NCBI GenBank assembly: GCA_023443315.1
Contig: JAEZVA010000041.1
Location: 1-56,163 of the forward strand
DNA length: 56,163 bases
From: Bacillota bacterium
Lineage (GTDB): Bacteria > Bacillota > Clostridia > Oscillospirales > Ruminococcaceae
Reading direction: 5' to 3'
Part shown: positions 16,839 through 25,646 of the stretch, piece by piece
How the letters are laid out: the number at the start of each line of letters is the position of its first letter
Numbering within the stretch: the first letter of the stretch is position 1
Notes under the pieces: generated by a model
Seen by the model: only the letters and a program-made list of their open reading frames with translations
Databases searched by the model: none
What the model was told of the DNA's origin: nothing
Program-made: the position numbers and the translations under genes

Positions 16839-17279
16839 ATGGAACAGGCGCTGATTGATTTTCTCATTCGCGCCAAACGCGCTACCTATGCGGGAAATGG
16901 TGCGCCATCCGCGCCTTCACGTCCCGCTTCACACGACCTTACGTATTGCGAAGGCAAGCTGTGCTATATAGACACGTATATTGGCACCAGGTGCTTTGCG
17001 GGGGAAGAGGCTTTGTGGCGGGACGGTGTACCTATATGGGCTATGAACTATTCGGGCAGGGTAATCGGGGATGGCTTTTCGGGTGATTTTTTAAAGGAAT
17101 GCCTGCTTCTTGTGCCGCCTAATATGCCGTTTCGCGGTCCGCCCACTCACTGCAGCGGCGGTTACAAATATCGCTGTGAAGTGCAGGGCAGCACCGACTG
17201 GTTTGTTGGGCAAGAAACGATTGCAAGGGATGCGGTTGTTGTTTATGAATGCCTATTTCATGGAGGGCATATCCTTTGA
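16839..17279 (+). CDS. DUF5680 domain protein
   Basis: A 146-aa soluble protein. It matches the DUF5680 pattern: a start helix LIDFLIRAKRATYAG, then PSRPASHDLTY, YIDTYIG, FAGEEALW and IWAMNYSGRV. The C-terminal part ends in the VVYECLFHGG strand. This family often occurs alone or fused to HTH regulators, and no reaction is established. The following glycosylase gene begins at a TTG that overlaps this stop (TTGA), with GGAGG inside this gene, so the two are co-translated. Confidence 0.7.
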   Translation: MEQALIDFLIRAKRATYAGNGAPSAPSRPASHDLTYCEGKLCYIDTYIGTRCFAGEEALWRDGVPIWAMNYSGRVIGDGFSGDFLKECLLLVPPNMPFRGPPTHCSGGYKYRCEVQGSTDWFVGQETIARDAVVVYECLFHGGHIL

Positions 17280-17803
17280 GTAAGACTATTAGGGTGACAC
17301 ACGTCTTTGAGCCTGTCTATGACCTGAGCTCCCGTGTGCTGCTGCTCGGCACTATGCCGTCGCCACTCTCGCGCGAAAACGGCTTTTATTATTCCCACCC
17401 CCAAAATCGGTTTTGGAAGATAATCGGCACACTGCTTGGGGAGGAAACCCCGCAAACGCCCGAGCAAAAGAAGTCCCTGATTCTTTCTCACCACATCGCA
17501 CTGTGGGATGTGCTTGCATCCTGTGACATTGTAGGAGCAAGCGACTCTAGCATTAAAAACCCAAGGCCCAATGACCTGCACATCATCATTCACAACGCGC
17601 CGATTCAGGCGGTCTTTTTCACGGGCAAAAAGGCGGAGCAGCTTTATATCCGCTTATGTGAGCCGATAAAGGAAATCCCGGTTGCCTGCCTGCCATCAAC
17701 CAGCCCCGCAAACCGACGCTATTCGGACGAAGCGCTGCTACAGCACTACACCGCAATCCTGCCCTATCTGCACGAAACTTCAAACATTTACAACCAAAGG
17801 TGA
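17276..17803 (+). CDS. DNA-deoxyinosine (hypoxanthine) glycosylase
   Basis: A 175-aa uracil-DNA-glycosylase superfamily enzyme. The active-site block VLLLGTMPSPLSRENGFYY and then HPQNRFWKII is the hallmark of the deoxyinosine glycosylase branch. The late PSTSPANRR motif is the DNA-intercalation loop. It removes hypoxanthine (deaminated adenine) from DNA. I start at TTG 17276, nine bases after GGAGGG and overlapping the preceding stop; an upstream in-frame ATG at 17249 lies within the previous gene and lacks a site. The GH1 gene frame follows with little gap, so the three genes may share a transcript. Confidence 0.85.
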   Translation: MSKTIRVTHVFEPVYDLSSRVLLLGTMPSPLSRENGFYYSHPQNRFWKIIGTLLGEETPQTPEQKKSLILSHHIALWDVLASCDIVGASDSSIKNPRPNDLHIIIHNAPIQAVFFTGKKAEQLYIRLCEPIKEIPVACLPSTSPANRRYSDEALLQHYTAILPYLHETSNIYNQR

Positions 17804-17835
17804 CAACCGTTTTGCAAAAAGAGAAGGGAGAAAAC

Positions 17836-19146
17836 ATGATGCCTAAGCCGTTTACACTTGCAAAGGACCTTCTGCTTGGCTGTGCCACCGCCGCTACTCA
17901 GATTGAGGGTGGAGACACGAGCCACAACTGGTATGACTGGTGTGAAAAGGGTCATATTAAGGACGGCACCAGCTGCCTGCGCGCAGATGATCATTATCGT
18001 CTTTATCAAGAAGACATCGCACTGATGAAGGAGATGGGGCTTGAGGTTTACCGCATGGGGATCGAGTTTTCGCGCATAATGCCCGAGCCGGATCGATTTG
18101 ATCAGGATGAGATAGAGCACTACAAGGACGAGCTGCGGCTACTGCGGGATAACGGCATCCGCGTTTTGGTGACGCTGCACCATTTCTCTAACCCCATGTG
18201 GTTTGAGAATATGGGCGGGTTTGCCCATAAGGACTGTGTCGGCATCTTTACGCGCTATGTGCGGTACGTTGTGGAGCAGCTTGGTGATCTGTGCTGCGAG
18301 TATGTCACCATCAACGAGCCGAATGTGTATGCCGTAAACGGGTATCTGTTCGGCGAATGGCCTCCGGGCGAAACAAGCCTGACTAAGACGCTTAAGATTA
18401 TGAAAAATATGGCGCGCGCGCACATCGCGGCATACGAGGTCATCCACTCGGTGCGAAAGGCGTCTGGATTTGCGGGAAAAACCATGGTGGGATTTGCAAA
18501 TAACTTACGCGTATTTGTGCCTGCGCGAAGCGGTAACCTAGTAGATCGATTTGCTGCAAGGCTGTTTGACCGCGCGTTTCAGGCGGCAGTTACCGACGCG
18601 ATGGTGTGGGGAAAATGGTCGTTTCCGCTTGGATTGTTTGGGCGAAAAAAGGGCATCTACTGCGACTATTTCGGCATCAACTACTATACCCGCAGTGCGA
18701 CACGCGGTTTTCGCGACACCACGCTTGCCGATGTTCCGGTAAACGACCTTGGGTGGGAGCTATACCCAGAGGGATTGGGCATTCTGTGCAACCACTTTTA
18801 TACCCGCTACTCGCTGCCGGTTTGGGTGACAGAAAACGGCACCTGCGATGGCAAGGATCGCTTTCGCACCCGTTATATCTACGACCACCTGAAGGTGCTC
18901 AGCGAGATCGATGTGCCGGTAGAACGGTATTATCACTGGACACTCATGGATAACTTTGAATGGGCAGAGGGAGAAAGCGCGCGGTTTGGGCTTGTGCAGG
19001 TGGATTACGAAACGCAAAAGCGCACCATCCGCCAGAGCGGGCGATTCTATTCCGCAGTCATCCGCAACAAAGCGGTTACCGAAAAGATGTGCGGTGAGTT
19101 TTTGCCCGAGGCAGTCTCTGTGGCGGGCGAGAGAACGACAAATTAG
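17836..19146 (+). CDS. Glycoside hydrolase family 1 (beta-glucosidase type)
   Basis: A 436-aa cytoplasmic (beta/alpha)8-barrel enzyme without a signal peptide. The acid/base Glu is in TINEPN (E161) and the nucleophile Glu in VTENG (E333); both are intact. The N-terminal LLGCATAATQIEGG motif and YHWTLMDNFEWAEG near residue 375 form the sugar-binding site. The intact ENG and NFEWAEG segments fit an unphosphorylated beta-glucoside or beta-galactoside better than a 6-phospho substrate; this is a guess. I use ATG 17836 after AAGGGAG; an ATG at 17800 overlaps the glycosylase gene. No PTS or sugar importer is adjacent. Confidence 0.92.
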   Translation: MMPKPFTLAKDLLLGCATAATQIEGGDTSHNWYDWCEKGHIKDGTSCLRADDHYRLYQEDIALMKEMGLEVYRMGIEFSRIMPEPDRFDQDEIEHYKDELRLLRDNGIRVLVTLHHFSNPMWFENMGGFAHKDCVGIFTRYVRYVVEQLGDLCCEYVTINEPNVYAVNGYLFGEWPPGETSLTKTLKIMKNMARAHIAAYEVIHSVRKASGFAGKTMVGFANNLRVFVPARSGNLVDRFAARLFDRAFQAAVTDAMVWGKWSFPLGLFGRKKGIYCDYFGINYYTRSATRGFRDTTLADVPVNDLGWELYPEGLGILCNHFYTRYSLPVWVTENGTCDGKDRFRTRYIYDHLKVLSEIDVPVERYYHWTLMDNFEWAEGESARFGLVQVDYETQKRTIRQSGRFYSAVIRNKAVTEKMCGEFLPEAVSVAGERTTN

Positions 19147-19193
19147 CAAAGCCAAGGATACGATATTATGACAACGGCATGGGGGAAGAGGAA

Positions 19194-20102
19194 ATGGCAA
19201 AGGCCGGTCTTATTTTGGAGGGCGGCGGTATGCGCGGCGTGTACACGGCGGGTGTGCTGGATTATTTTGATGAGAAGGGTCTGTTTTTTCGGTTTATCGT
19301 AGGAACCTCGGCAGGGGCGTGCAACGCAATATCGTATGTCTCGCACCAGCGGGGTAGAAGCTTTGAGACAAACTTTCGGTTCTGCCGCGACAAGCGGTAT
19401 CTAAACCCCTTTAACGCTCTGCGCCGCAAAGGGGTATTCGGAATGGACTTTATGTTCCGTGACATACCAGAAACCCTGCTACCGCTCGATTACGATACCT
19501 ATGCGGGGGAGAACTGCGAAAGCCACGCGGTGGTGACCTGTCTTGAATCTGGGCAGGCGGAATATCCCGTTGTGCGAGATATGCGCACCGATTCCGTGTA
19601 TGTGCGCGCATCCAGCTCGCTGCCGCTGTTTGCCGAAACGGTGGAGTACAGCGGCAAGCACTATCTTGACGGCGGTGTTGCCGACTCTATTCCCGTTCGG
19701 TTTTCGATGCAAAGCGGCAACGACCTACATATTATCGTGCTCACCCGCCCGCAAGGGTACCAAAAGAAGGCGAGCAGCCTAACCCGCCTGTGTGCGCGCA
19801 GATACCGTGATTACCCGCGGTTTGTGGAGGCGTTTCGCAACCGCCATATCGACTACAATCAAAGTGTGGTGTGTTCAGAGCAGCTCGAGCGGGAGGGCAG
19901 AGCGGTCATCATCAGACCCGAGTGCCTTGCAATCGACAAATTTGAGCACAACCCAGAGCGCCTGCGTACCCTGTACCTTCAGGGGTACCATGACGCGGAG
20001 AAGGCGTATTGTAAGGTGATGGCTTTGGTGCAAGACTGTGAAAATGTGCAAACCAACCGAATCCCGCAACCGATAACCCCAGACTATACCCACCAAAGAT
20101 AG
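19194..20102 (+). CDS. Patatin-like phospholipase
   Basis: A 302-aa hydrolase of the patatin/RssA class. The oxyanion-hole glycines are in LEGGGMRGVYTAGVLD, the catalytic Ser is in GTSAG (S39), and the catalytic Asp is in LDGG (D159). The full Ser-Asp dyad is therefore present. There is no signal peptide, so it should hydrolyse membrane lipids or acyl esters from the cytoplasmic side. The start at ATG 19194 follows GAAGAGGAA; an ATG five codons earlier is weaker. It lies 47 bases after the GH1 gene on the same strand. The C-terminal 100 residues are basic and poorly conserved. Confidence 0.88.
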   Translation: MAKAGLILEGGGMRGVYTAGVLDYFDEKGLFFRFIVGTSAGACNAISYVSHQRGRSFETNFRFCRDKRYLNPFNALRRKGVFGMDFMFRDIPETLLPLDYDTYAGENCESHAVVTCLESGQAEYPVVRDMRTDSVYVRASSSLPLFAETVEYSGKHYLDGGVADSIPVRFSMQSGNDLHIIVLTRPQGYQKKASSLTRLCARRYRDYPRFVEAFRNRHIDYNQSVVCSEQLEREGRAVIIRPECLAIDKFEHNPERLRTLYLQGYHDAEKAYCKVMALVQDCENVQTNRIPQPITPDYTHQR

Positions 20103-20314
20103 ATGGCGAACAATTGGTGCTGTATGGGACTACATCATACAGGCATCCAATACTTATTAATCGAGTGGGATAATAAATCGGCAAAAAGAGGACATCTTTA
20201 TAAAGCCTACCTCGTTGGCAAACAGCTGCGAGCTAGACTTTACAAAGATGTTTTTTCTATGCGTTTTATTGCGGTTACGTTAAATAGTCGCATTAAAAAT
20301 TGATTAAAGAAGGG

Positions 20315-20360
20315 TTGACAAATAGTGAGGATGAAGATATAATAATGATAACAGTTATCA
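20315..20360 (+). promoter_or_regulatory. Strong promoter with Fur/PerR-like 7-1-7 operator before dps
   Basis: TTGACA (20315-20320), a 17-base spacer and a perfect TATAAT (20338-20343) are followed at 20346-20360 by TGATAAC-A-GTTATCA. This is an exact 7-1-7 inverted repeat over the start site. Fur-family boxes in Firmicutes have this form (TGATAAT-N-ATTATCA and variants). Iron- or peroxide-responsive control of the downstream dps-ahpC pair is therefore likely. The preceding gap (20103-20314) holds nothing else I recognise. Confidence 0.8.
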
Positions 20361-20384
20361 ATATTATTTAAAGGAGGACTTCAA

Positions 20385-20822
20385 ATGTCAACTTATCTGA
20401 ATAATTTAAACACTTTTTTAGCAGATCAGGCTGTCCTGTACATGAAACTACACAACCTTCATTGGTATATCAAGGGCAGCGGCTTCTTTACGCTGCACGG
20501 CGAGTTTGAAAAGCTATACGACGCTACCGCCGAGGTAATGGACGAGGTTGCAGAGCGGCTGCTGATGCTTGGGGTTGCGCCTCATGCAACACTAAGCGAT
20601 GTACTTGCCGCAAAGACCCTGAGCGAACGCGCGCCGAAGCCCGTAGACGCAAAAGAGGCGGTAGAGCTCACCCTTGCCGACTTTGAGAAGTTGAGCGGTG
20701 ACGCAAAGGCGATTGTGGCGCTCGCATCCGACGCGGGTGACGACGGCACGGCAGACCAATTTACCGGTTATGTGCGCAACTACGAAAAATCCATCTGGAT
20801 GCTGCGCGCGTATCTGAATTAA
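20385..20822 (+). CDS. dps: Dps-family ferritin-like DNA protection protein
   Basis: A 145-aa four-helix protein that assembles into 12-mers, oxidises Fe(II) with peroxide and stores iron. All inter-subunit ferroxidase ligands are in the expected spacing: H26 (HNLHWY), H38 (FTLHGEF), D53 and E57 (EVMDEVAERL). The ribosome binding site AAGGAGG is well placed. There is no Lys-rich DNA-binding N-terminus, so it probably protects by iron sequestration. It comes first in a pair with the peroxiredoxin gene, behind a Fur/PerR-like box. This is a typical oxidative-stress module in an anaerobe. Confidence 0.93.
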   Translation: MSTYLNNLNTFLADQAVLYMKLHNLHWYIKGSGFFTLHGEFEKLYDATAEVMDEVAERLLMLGVAPHATLSDVLAAKTLSERAPKPVDAKEAVELTLADFEKLSGDAKAIVALASDAGDDGTADQFTGYVRNYEKSIWMLRAYLN

Positions 20823-20877
20823 CAGTACCCCAAAACTATTACAGCCGACAAGCTGATTGTGAAAGGATGGAATGGAT

Positions 20878-21441
20878 ATGAGCCTGATTGGAACAAAACT
20901 ACCTGATTTTAAGGTAAACGCATACCACGGTGGCGAGTTTAAAGAGGTAACGAGGGAATCCGTGCTCGGAAAGTGGAGCGTATTCTTCTTCTATCCCGCC
21001 GACTTTACCTTTGTGTGCCCTACCGAGCTTGGAGACCTTGCCGATACGTACCATGAGTTTAAAAGCATCGGCGCGGAGGTTTACGCAGTTTCAACCGACA
21101 GTCACTTTGTGCATAAGGCATGGGCGGATACCTCCGAAACAATCCGAAAGATTCAGTTCCCCATGCTTGCCGACCCCGCAGGGGTGCTCTCCCGCTTTTT
21201 TGATGTGATGGTAGAGCAGGACGGTCAGGCTTTGCGTGGCTCGTTTGTCGTAAACCCAGAGGGCGAAATCAAGCTGTTTGAGCTGCACGACATGGGCATA
21301 GGCAGAAGTGCTGAAGAGCTTTTGCGCAAGGTGCAGGCGGCGCAGTTTGTCGCAGAACACGGCGATCAGGTCTGCCCAGCCCGCTGGAAGCCTGGTGCCG
21401 CAACCCTAAAGCCCGGGCTAGACCTGGTAGGCAAGCTGTAA
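20878..21441 (+). CDS. ahpC: Alkyl hydroperoxide reductase C, typical 2-Cys peroxiredoxin
   Basis: A 187-aa thiol peroxidase. The peroxidatic Cys is C47 in DFTFVCPTE and the resolving Cys is C166 in GDQVCPARW, the standard AhpC positions. It reduces hydrogen peroxide and organic hydroperoxides. AAAGGATGG lies eight bases before ATG 20878; two in-frame ATGs at 20872 and 20875/20878 make the exact start uncertain by two residues. The usual reductase AhpF is not in the window, so a thioredoxin-type donor may be used. It is probably co-transcribed with dps and ends at the terminator at 21547-21592. Confidence 0.93.
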   Translation: MSLIGTKLPDFKVNAYHGGEFKEVTRESVLGKWSVFFFYPADFTFVCPTELGDLADTYHEFKSIGAEVYAVSTDSHFVHKAWADTSETIRKIQFPMLADPAGVLSRFFDVMVEQDGQALRGSFVVNPEGEIKLFELHDMGIGRSAEELLRKVQAAQFVAEHGDQVCPARWKPGAATLKPGLDLVGKL

Positions 21442-21546
21442 TCGGATACCACCAGTGTTTCATCTAGAATGCGATTAACATGATTGCACTAGTTAATGAA
21501 ACACGAATGAAATAACGTTTTTTCTTATTCTTCCTCCTCATTTCTT

Positions 21547-21592
21547 AAAACGCCACGGGAGCCTATCAAACGATAGGCTCCCGTGGCGTTTT
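21547..21592. terminator. Very strong terminator after ahpC
   Basis: A perfect 21-bp stem (21547-21567 with 21572-21592) around AAAC, starting with AAAA and ending with TTTT. It closes the dps-ahpC unit. Confidence 0.9.
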
Positions 21593-21652
21593 GCAGGCAA
21601 AACAGAGATAAAGCAGTAGCAATGGCGCAACCTCACTCGACAACAAGAAAAC

Positions 21653-21848
21653 GTTTACACTTTACTAAGGCAATGGAATGTAAACAGAATAGCACCCATA
21701 CAACGCACAAAGCATGATGATATAAAAACAATAACGAACAGGTTTAAACTATATAGAAAAAGGCGGATTACTGCTTTACAAAAAGACTGGAATCTATTAT
21801 GATAAACAATAAAGCAGCTGTTCTCGGCTAGAAAAGTAATCGTTTACA
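21653..21848 (+). promoter_or_regulatory. Cluster of GTTTACA half-sites upstream of the GH3 gene
   Basis: The gap before the GH3 gene carries GTTTACA at 21653-21659, its inverse TGTAAAC at 21679-21685, and another GTTTACA at 21842-21848, 60 bases before the start codon. The first two form an inverted pair. GTTTAC half-sites are typical of LacI-family sugar regulators, so the GH3 gene may be substrate-induced. I see no clear -35/-10 pair to anchor them. Confidence 0.4.
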
Positions 21849-21908
21849 TGGATTCATTGCGTTTTGTGCCTTAGTGGTACTGTGCGCCGGAAAGGAAGGG
21901 TCATAATT

Positions 21909-24296
21909 ATGACTAAACAACAAGCAAAAGAGCTCGTTGCGCAGATGACGCTGGAGGAGAAAGCGTCCCTGTGCTCGGGCAACGACGCTTGGACAACACA
22001 ACCCATTGACCGTCTCAATCTGCCTCGGACTATGATGACAGACGGTCCCCACGGCCTGCGGAAGAAGGCGAACGACAGCAGCGGGGTGGATCTCAGTGGC
22101 AGTGTGCCCGCTACCTGTTTCCCCACTTCCTGCGCCACCGGCTCAAGCTTTGACCGTGCCCTGTTGCATGAGATAGGCGAGGCGCTTGGCGAGGAATGCC
22201 TGCAGGAGGAGGTGTCGGTTCTGCTTGGCCCCGGCATCAATCTCAAACGTTCCCCCCTGTGCGGGCGTAATTTTGAGTATTTTAGCGAAGACCCATACCT
22301 TGCGGGTGAGCTGACGACAAGCCATGTTTCGGGTGTGCAGAGCACAGGCGTCGGTACGTCGCTTAAGCACTTTGCCGTCAACAATCAGGAGACCCGCCGC
22401 TTAACCGTAAACGCTGTTGTGGATGAGAGGGCGTTGCGAGAGATGTACCTAGCGGCGTTTGAAACGGTGGTCAAGCGTGCACAGCCATGGACGATAATGG
22501 GCTCGTACAATCAGGTGAACGGCGCGTTTGCGTCCGAAAACAAGCGTCTGCTTACCACTATTCTCCGCGATGAGTGGGGGTTTGAAGGGGTTGTGGTTTC
22601 GGACTGGGGCGCCTGCAACGATAGGGTGGAGGGCGTTCGCGCAGGTCTTGACCTCGAGATGCCCGGTCCCGCCCAGTTTAACGACGCGGCGATTGTAAAA
22701 GCGGTACGGGACGGCTTACTGCCCGAATCGGAGCTGGATACTGTGGCAATCCGCAACGTGGAGCTGATACAAAAGGGTGCAAGCAGCTTAAAACCGGGAT
22801 TTACCTATGATGTTGACGCACACCATGCCTTAGCACGCAGGGCGGCGGCACAGTCTGCTGTACTGCTTAAGAATCAAGATGGTATTTTGCCCCTTGCAAA
22901 GGGAGCGGATGCGGCGGTCATCGGCGCGTTTGCGCAGACACCCCGCTATCAAGGCGCAGGCTCCAGCTTAATTAACCCCACACGGCTAGACAACCCAATC
23001 GCCGAGCTTGAGAAGGCAGGGCTTTTGGTTACCTATACCGAGGGGTATGACCACGCAAGCGGCAAGACGAGCGACGAGATGATTGCCGCTGCCTGCCTGG
23101 CGGCAAAGGACAAAGACGTTGCCATTGTGTACGCGGGGTTACCCGACTGCTACGAAAGCGAGGGCTTTGACCGCGAGACGCTCGATATGCCCGAGGGGCA
23201 TAACCGCCTAATCGAGGAGGTGGCAAAGGTCAACCCCAACACCGTGGTTGTGCTGATGTGTGGTGCGCCTGTTGTAATGCCGTGGGCTGCGCGGGTAAAA
23301 GGGATTCTACTCGCCTACCTTGGCGGTCAGGCGGTGGGCGGGGCGGTTGCCGACCTGCTTTGCGGCAAGGCAAACCCGTGCGGAAAGCTTGCGGAGACAC
23401 TGCCAAAATCGCTTTCGGATACCCCATGTGCACGCTATTTTCCGGGGCAAGCCAAGACGGTGGAATACCGCGAAAGCATCTTTGTGGGCTACCGGTATTA
23501 CGATGCAGCAGGCGCGGAGGTTGCGTATCCGTTTGGCTATGGGCTAAGCTACACCACGTTTGAATACAGTGGTTTAAAGCTATCCGCCGACCGTTTTGCC
23601 AAAGGGGACATAATGACCGCTGAGGTGACCGTGACCAACACCGGGGCACGCGACGGGGCAGAGATTGTGCAGCTGTATATCGGCAAAGAGCAGTCTGCCG
23701 TCTATCGCGCACCCAAAGAGCTGCGCGGTGTAGAGAAGGTTTTTCTAAAGGCTGGCGAGAGCAAGACCGTCCGTTTTGCGCTTTGTGACCGCAGCTTCTC
23801 GTACTATAACACCAAAGCGGCAGACTGGGCGATGGAGGGCGGAGCCTATACCGTGCAGATTGGCGCTTCCAGCAGGGATATCCGTCTGACGGCAGACCTT
23901 GATGTACAAGGCGACGGCAAAGAGCACCTTTTGGAGAGCGTGTATCATAAGCTGCCTTCTTACTTTGTTACCACAAAAGGCGGGTTTGTGGCAGACGATG
24001 CCGAGTTTGAAACGCTGTATGGCGCACCTGTTCCGGCGGGAGCAAGGCAGCCGGGGGAGCCGTATACGATGAATACAACGGTAGATGAACTAACCGACAC
24101 CCCCGCGGGAAGAGACCTATACAACCGCCTGAAGGATCAGTTTATGAAAACCTTTGAGGGGGTCGAGATTGACCTGATGACAATGGCGAACTTCTATCAG
24201 TTCCCGCTGCGCTCTATTCATATGATGACGGGCGAAGGCTTTGCGCGCGATAAGATGAAGCACGAAATTGAGCTGCTCAACGCACAGCTAAGGTAA
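21909..24296 (+). CDS. Glycoside hydrolase family 3 beta-glucosidase
   Basis: A 795-aa enzyme without a signal peptide. The N-terminal TIM barrel (about 1-290) contains KHFAVNNQE and the nucleophile Asp in VVSDWGA (D232). The alpha/beta sandwich domain (about 315-530) has VLLKN and the GAGSSLI loop. A fibronectin III-like domain (about 560-640) begins at the YPFGYGLSYTTF junction. About 100 further residues form a non-standard tail. It cleaves terminal beta-glucosyl or related residues in the cytoplasm. The start is ATG 21909 after GAAAGGAAGGG. The gene is monocistronic between two strong terminators. With the GH1 gene it suggests growth on plant-type beta-glucosides. Confidence 0.93.
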   Translation: MTKQQAKELVAQMTLEEKASLCSGNDAWTTQPIDRLNLPRTMMTDGPHGLRKKANDSSGVDLSGSVPATCFPTSCATGSSFDRALLHEIGEALGEECLQEEVSVLLGPGINLKRSPLCGRNFEYFSEDPYLAGELTTSHVSGVQSTGVGTSLKHFAVNNQETRRLTVNAVVDERALREMYLAAFETVVKRAQPWTIMGSYNQVNGAFASENKRLLTTILRDEWGFEGVVVSDWGACNDRVEGVRAGLDLEMPGPAQFNDAAIVKAVRDGLLPESELDTVAIRNVELIQKGASSLKPGFTYDVDAHHALARRAAAQSAVLLKNQDGILPLAKGADAAVIGAFAQTPRYQGAGSSLINPTRLDNPIAELEKAGLLVTYTEGYDHASGKTSDEMIAAACLAAKDKDVAIVYAGLPDCYESEGFDRETLDMPEGHNRLIEEVAKVNPNTVVVLMCGAPVVMPWAARVKGILLAYLGGQAVGGAVADLLCGKANPCGKLAETLPKSLSDTPCARYFPGQAKTVEYRESIFVGYRYYDAAGAEVAYPFGYGLSYTTFEYSGLKLSADRFAKGDIMTAEVTVTNTGARDGAEIVQLYIGKEQSAVYRAPKELRGVEKVFLKAGESKTVRFALCDRSFSYYNTKAADWAMEGGAYTVQIGASSRDIRLTADLDVQGDGKEHLLESVYHKLPSYFVTTKGGFVADDAEFETLYGAPVPAGARQPGEPYTMNTTVDELTDTPAGRDLYNRLKDQFMKTFEGVEIDLMTMANFYQFPLRSIHMMTGEGFARDKMKHEIELLNAQLR

Positions 24297-24319
24297 ATTG
24301 TTATAGTAACAACACATGC

Positions 24320-24354
24320 AAAACGCCCCGCTGTTTCATAAAGCGGGGCGTTTT
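24320..24354. terminator. Terminator of the GH3 gene
   Basis: A perfect 13-bp stem AAAACGCCCCGCT (24320-24332) pairs with 24342-24354, ending in TTTT, 23 bases after the stop codon. Confidence 0.9.
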
Positions 24355-24476
24355 ACTATGGTCGCTGTTATAGGCATAGTGAATTTATAGTTCCTACGAA
24401 AAGGTCTTTTTAAATGGTATATATACAAGTGCCAGCTTGATTTTATTGGGACATTATTATAGCCATTTTCTATATT

Positions 24477-24521
24477 CAACTGTCTGCTGTAGTGTTAGAA
24501 CAACACTATGGCGGGCAGTTG
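24477..24521 (-). terminator. Imperfect hairpin just downstream of the alpha/beta hydrolase gene
   Basis: A 20-base arm (24477-24496) pairs with 24502-24521 through Watson-Crick and G-U pairs only, four bases beyond the stop codon of the minus-strand hydrolase gene. There is no clean T run, so termination is probable but not certain. Confidence 0.5.
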
Positions 24522-24525
24522 TTGT

Positions 24526-25341
24526 TTATGATCGAATAAACGCGCTAATCTCCTGATTAAATTTTTCAAGCTGATCGTAAAACAGAAAATGACCGCACGA
24601 TTCAAACGGTACGAGCCTTGAATTGGGAATCGATTCCTTTTGCGCGGTCGCCAGAGGAAATAAGCAGACCTGATCGTTAAGACCATGCAGGATCAGGGTG
24701 GGAACGCGAATCCTTTTTAGGTCGGAGAACAGCTCCTCTTCTCCCAGCCAGGTGTTGGCGACAGCGGCGGTTGACCAACCGGCCGCCTGCAGCCCGAGAT
24801 CAAAAATCCAGTTTGATATCCCTTCACTAACCGGGTTGTAAAAGATCATACTGCTAAAGTCTTTTAGCATTTTGGGGCGGTCTTTATAAACGCCTTCAAT
24901 AATATTTAGCACGGCCTGCCTTTTTAGCCCGTACGGGAAGTATGGGCGCTCAATCAGGCTCGGAGCGGCAGCGGCGCACAGGGCGAGCTTTGCTACGCCG
25001 TAGCCGCTGTGCCTTGCCATGTAACGAACACAGATGGCACCTCCCGTTGAATGACCCGCAAGCGTAATGTTATGTAGATTCATTGTGCTTATCACGCGTC
25101 TTAAATCGTCGGAAAGACGGTTATAGTCATACCCTGTCCACGGTCTGTCAGACTGCCCAAACCCCCGATAATCGATGCCCACACATCGAATTCCCATCTG
25201 CGGCAGAACGTTGTACTGATATTCAAACAGGTTGTGATTGCCCGGCCAGCCATGCACAAACAGGATTGTTTTACTGCCCGAAGGGTTAATATCTTCAACA
25301 TACATCTTGACATTTGTCTCTACCTGTATATAAAATCCCAT
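24526..25341 (-). CDS. Alpha/beta-fold hydrolase
   Basis: A 271-aa cytoplasmic hydrolase. The oxyanion strand is LFVHGWPGN, the nucleophile elbow is GHSTG (S98), the acid is probably D223 in HGLNDQ, and the base is H251 in CGHF. The triad is complete. A helical cap lies between about residues 130 and 200. The DYRGFGQSDRP motif places it with the non-haem chloroperoxidase/esterase branch. The substrate is unknown. It is transcribed alone, divergently from the 1605-aa surface protein gene; the shared gap (25342-25646) is AT-rich. Confidence 0.88.
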   Translation of the reverse strand: MGFYIQVETNVKMYVEDINPSGSKTILFVHGWPGNHNLFEYQYNVLPQMGIRCVGIDYRGFGQSDRPWTGYDYNRLSDDLRRVISTMNLHNITLAGHSTGGAICVRYMARHSGYGVAKLALCAAAAPSLIERPYFPYGLKRQAVLNIIEGVYKDRPKMLKDFSSMIFYNPVSEGISNWIFDLGLQAAGWSTAAVANTWLGEEELFSDLKRIRVPTLILHGLNDQVCLFPLATAQKESIPNSRLVPFESCGHFLFYDQLEKFNQEISAFIRS

Positions 25342-25501
25342 TCCAATACCCCTTTCCTCGCACTAATCCTTTTATTATATTCACACAGTCTCATTGTATG
25401 AATCTTTGTCTTCCAGCACTTAGCCAGCATATAGAATTTTAAAGAATATATACTAAAAAAAGGGTTAAATATAAAAAAATTACTGATAATGCAAATCGTT
25501 A

Positions 25502-25530
25502 TTGATTTAATTTTCTAATTATATTATAAT
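25502..25530 (+). promoter_or_regulatory. Promoter of the 1605-aa surface protein gene
   Basis: TTGATT (25502-25507), a 17-base spacer and a perfect TATAAT (25525-25530) lie about 115 bases before the start codon. I see nothing else recognisable in the 305-base gap 25342-25646. Confidence 0.65.
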
Positions 25531-25646
25531 CTAGAACATTAACAGTTTTCATTACTTTGCTGCTCTGTAGCCGCTCACGCACTAAGTATTTGTTTATCCC
25601 TTGCAAGTATTGAGATAACTAACATTTGAGAGTCGAGGAAGTTGAC

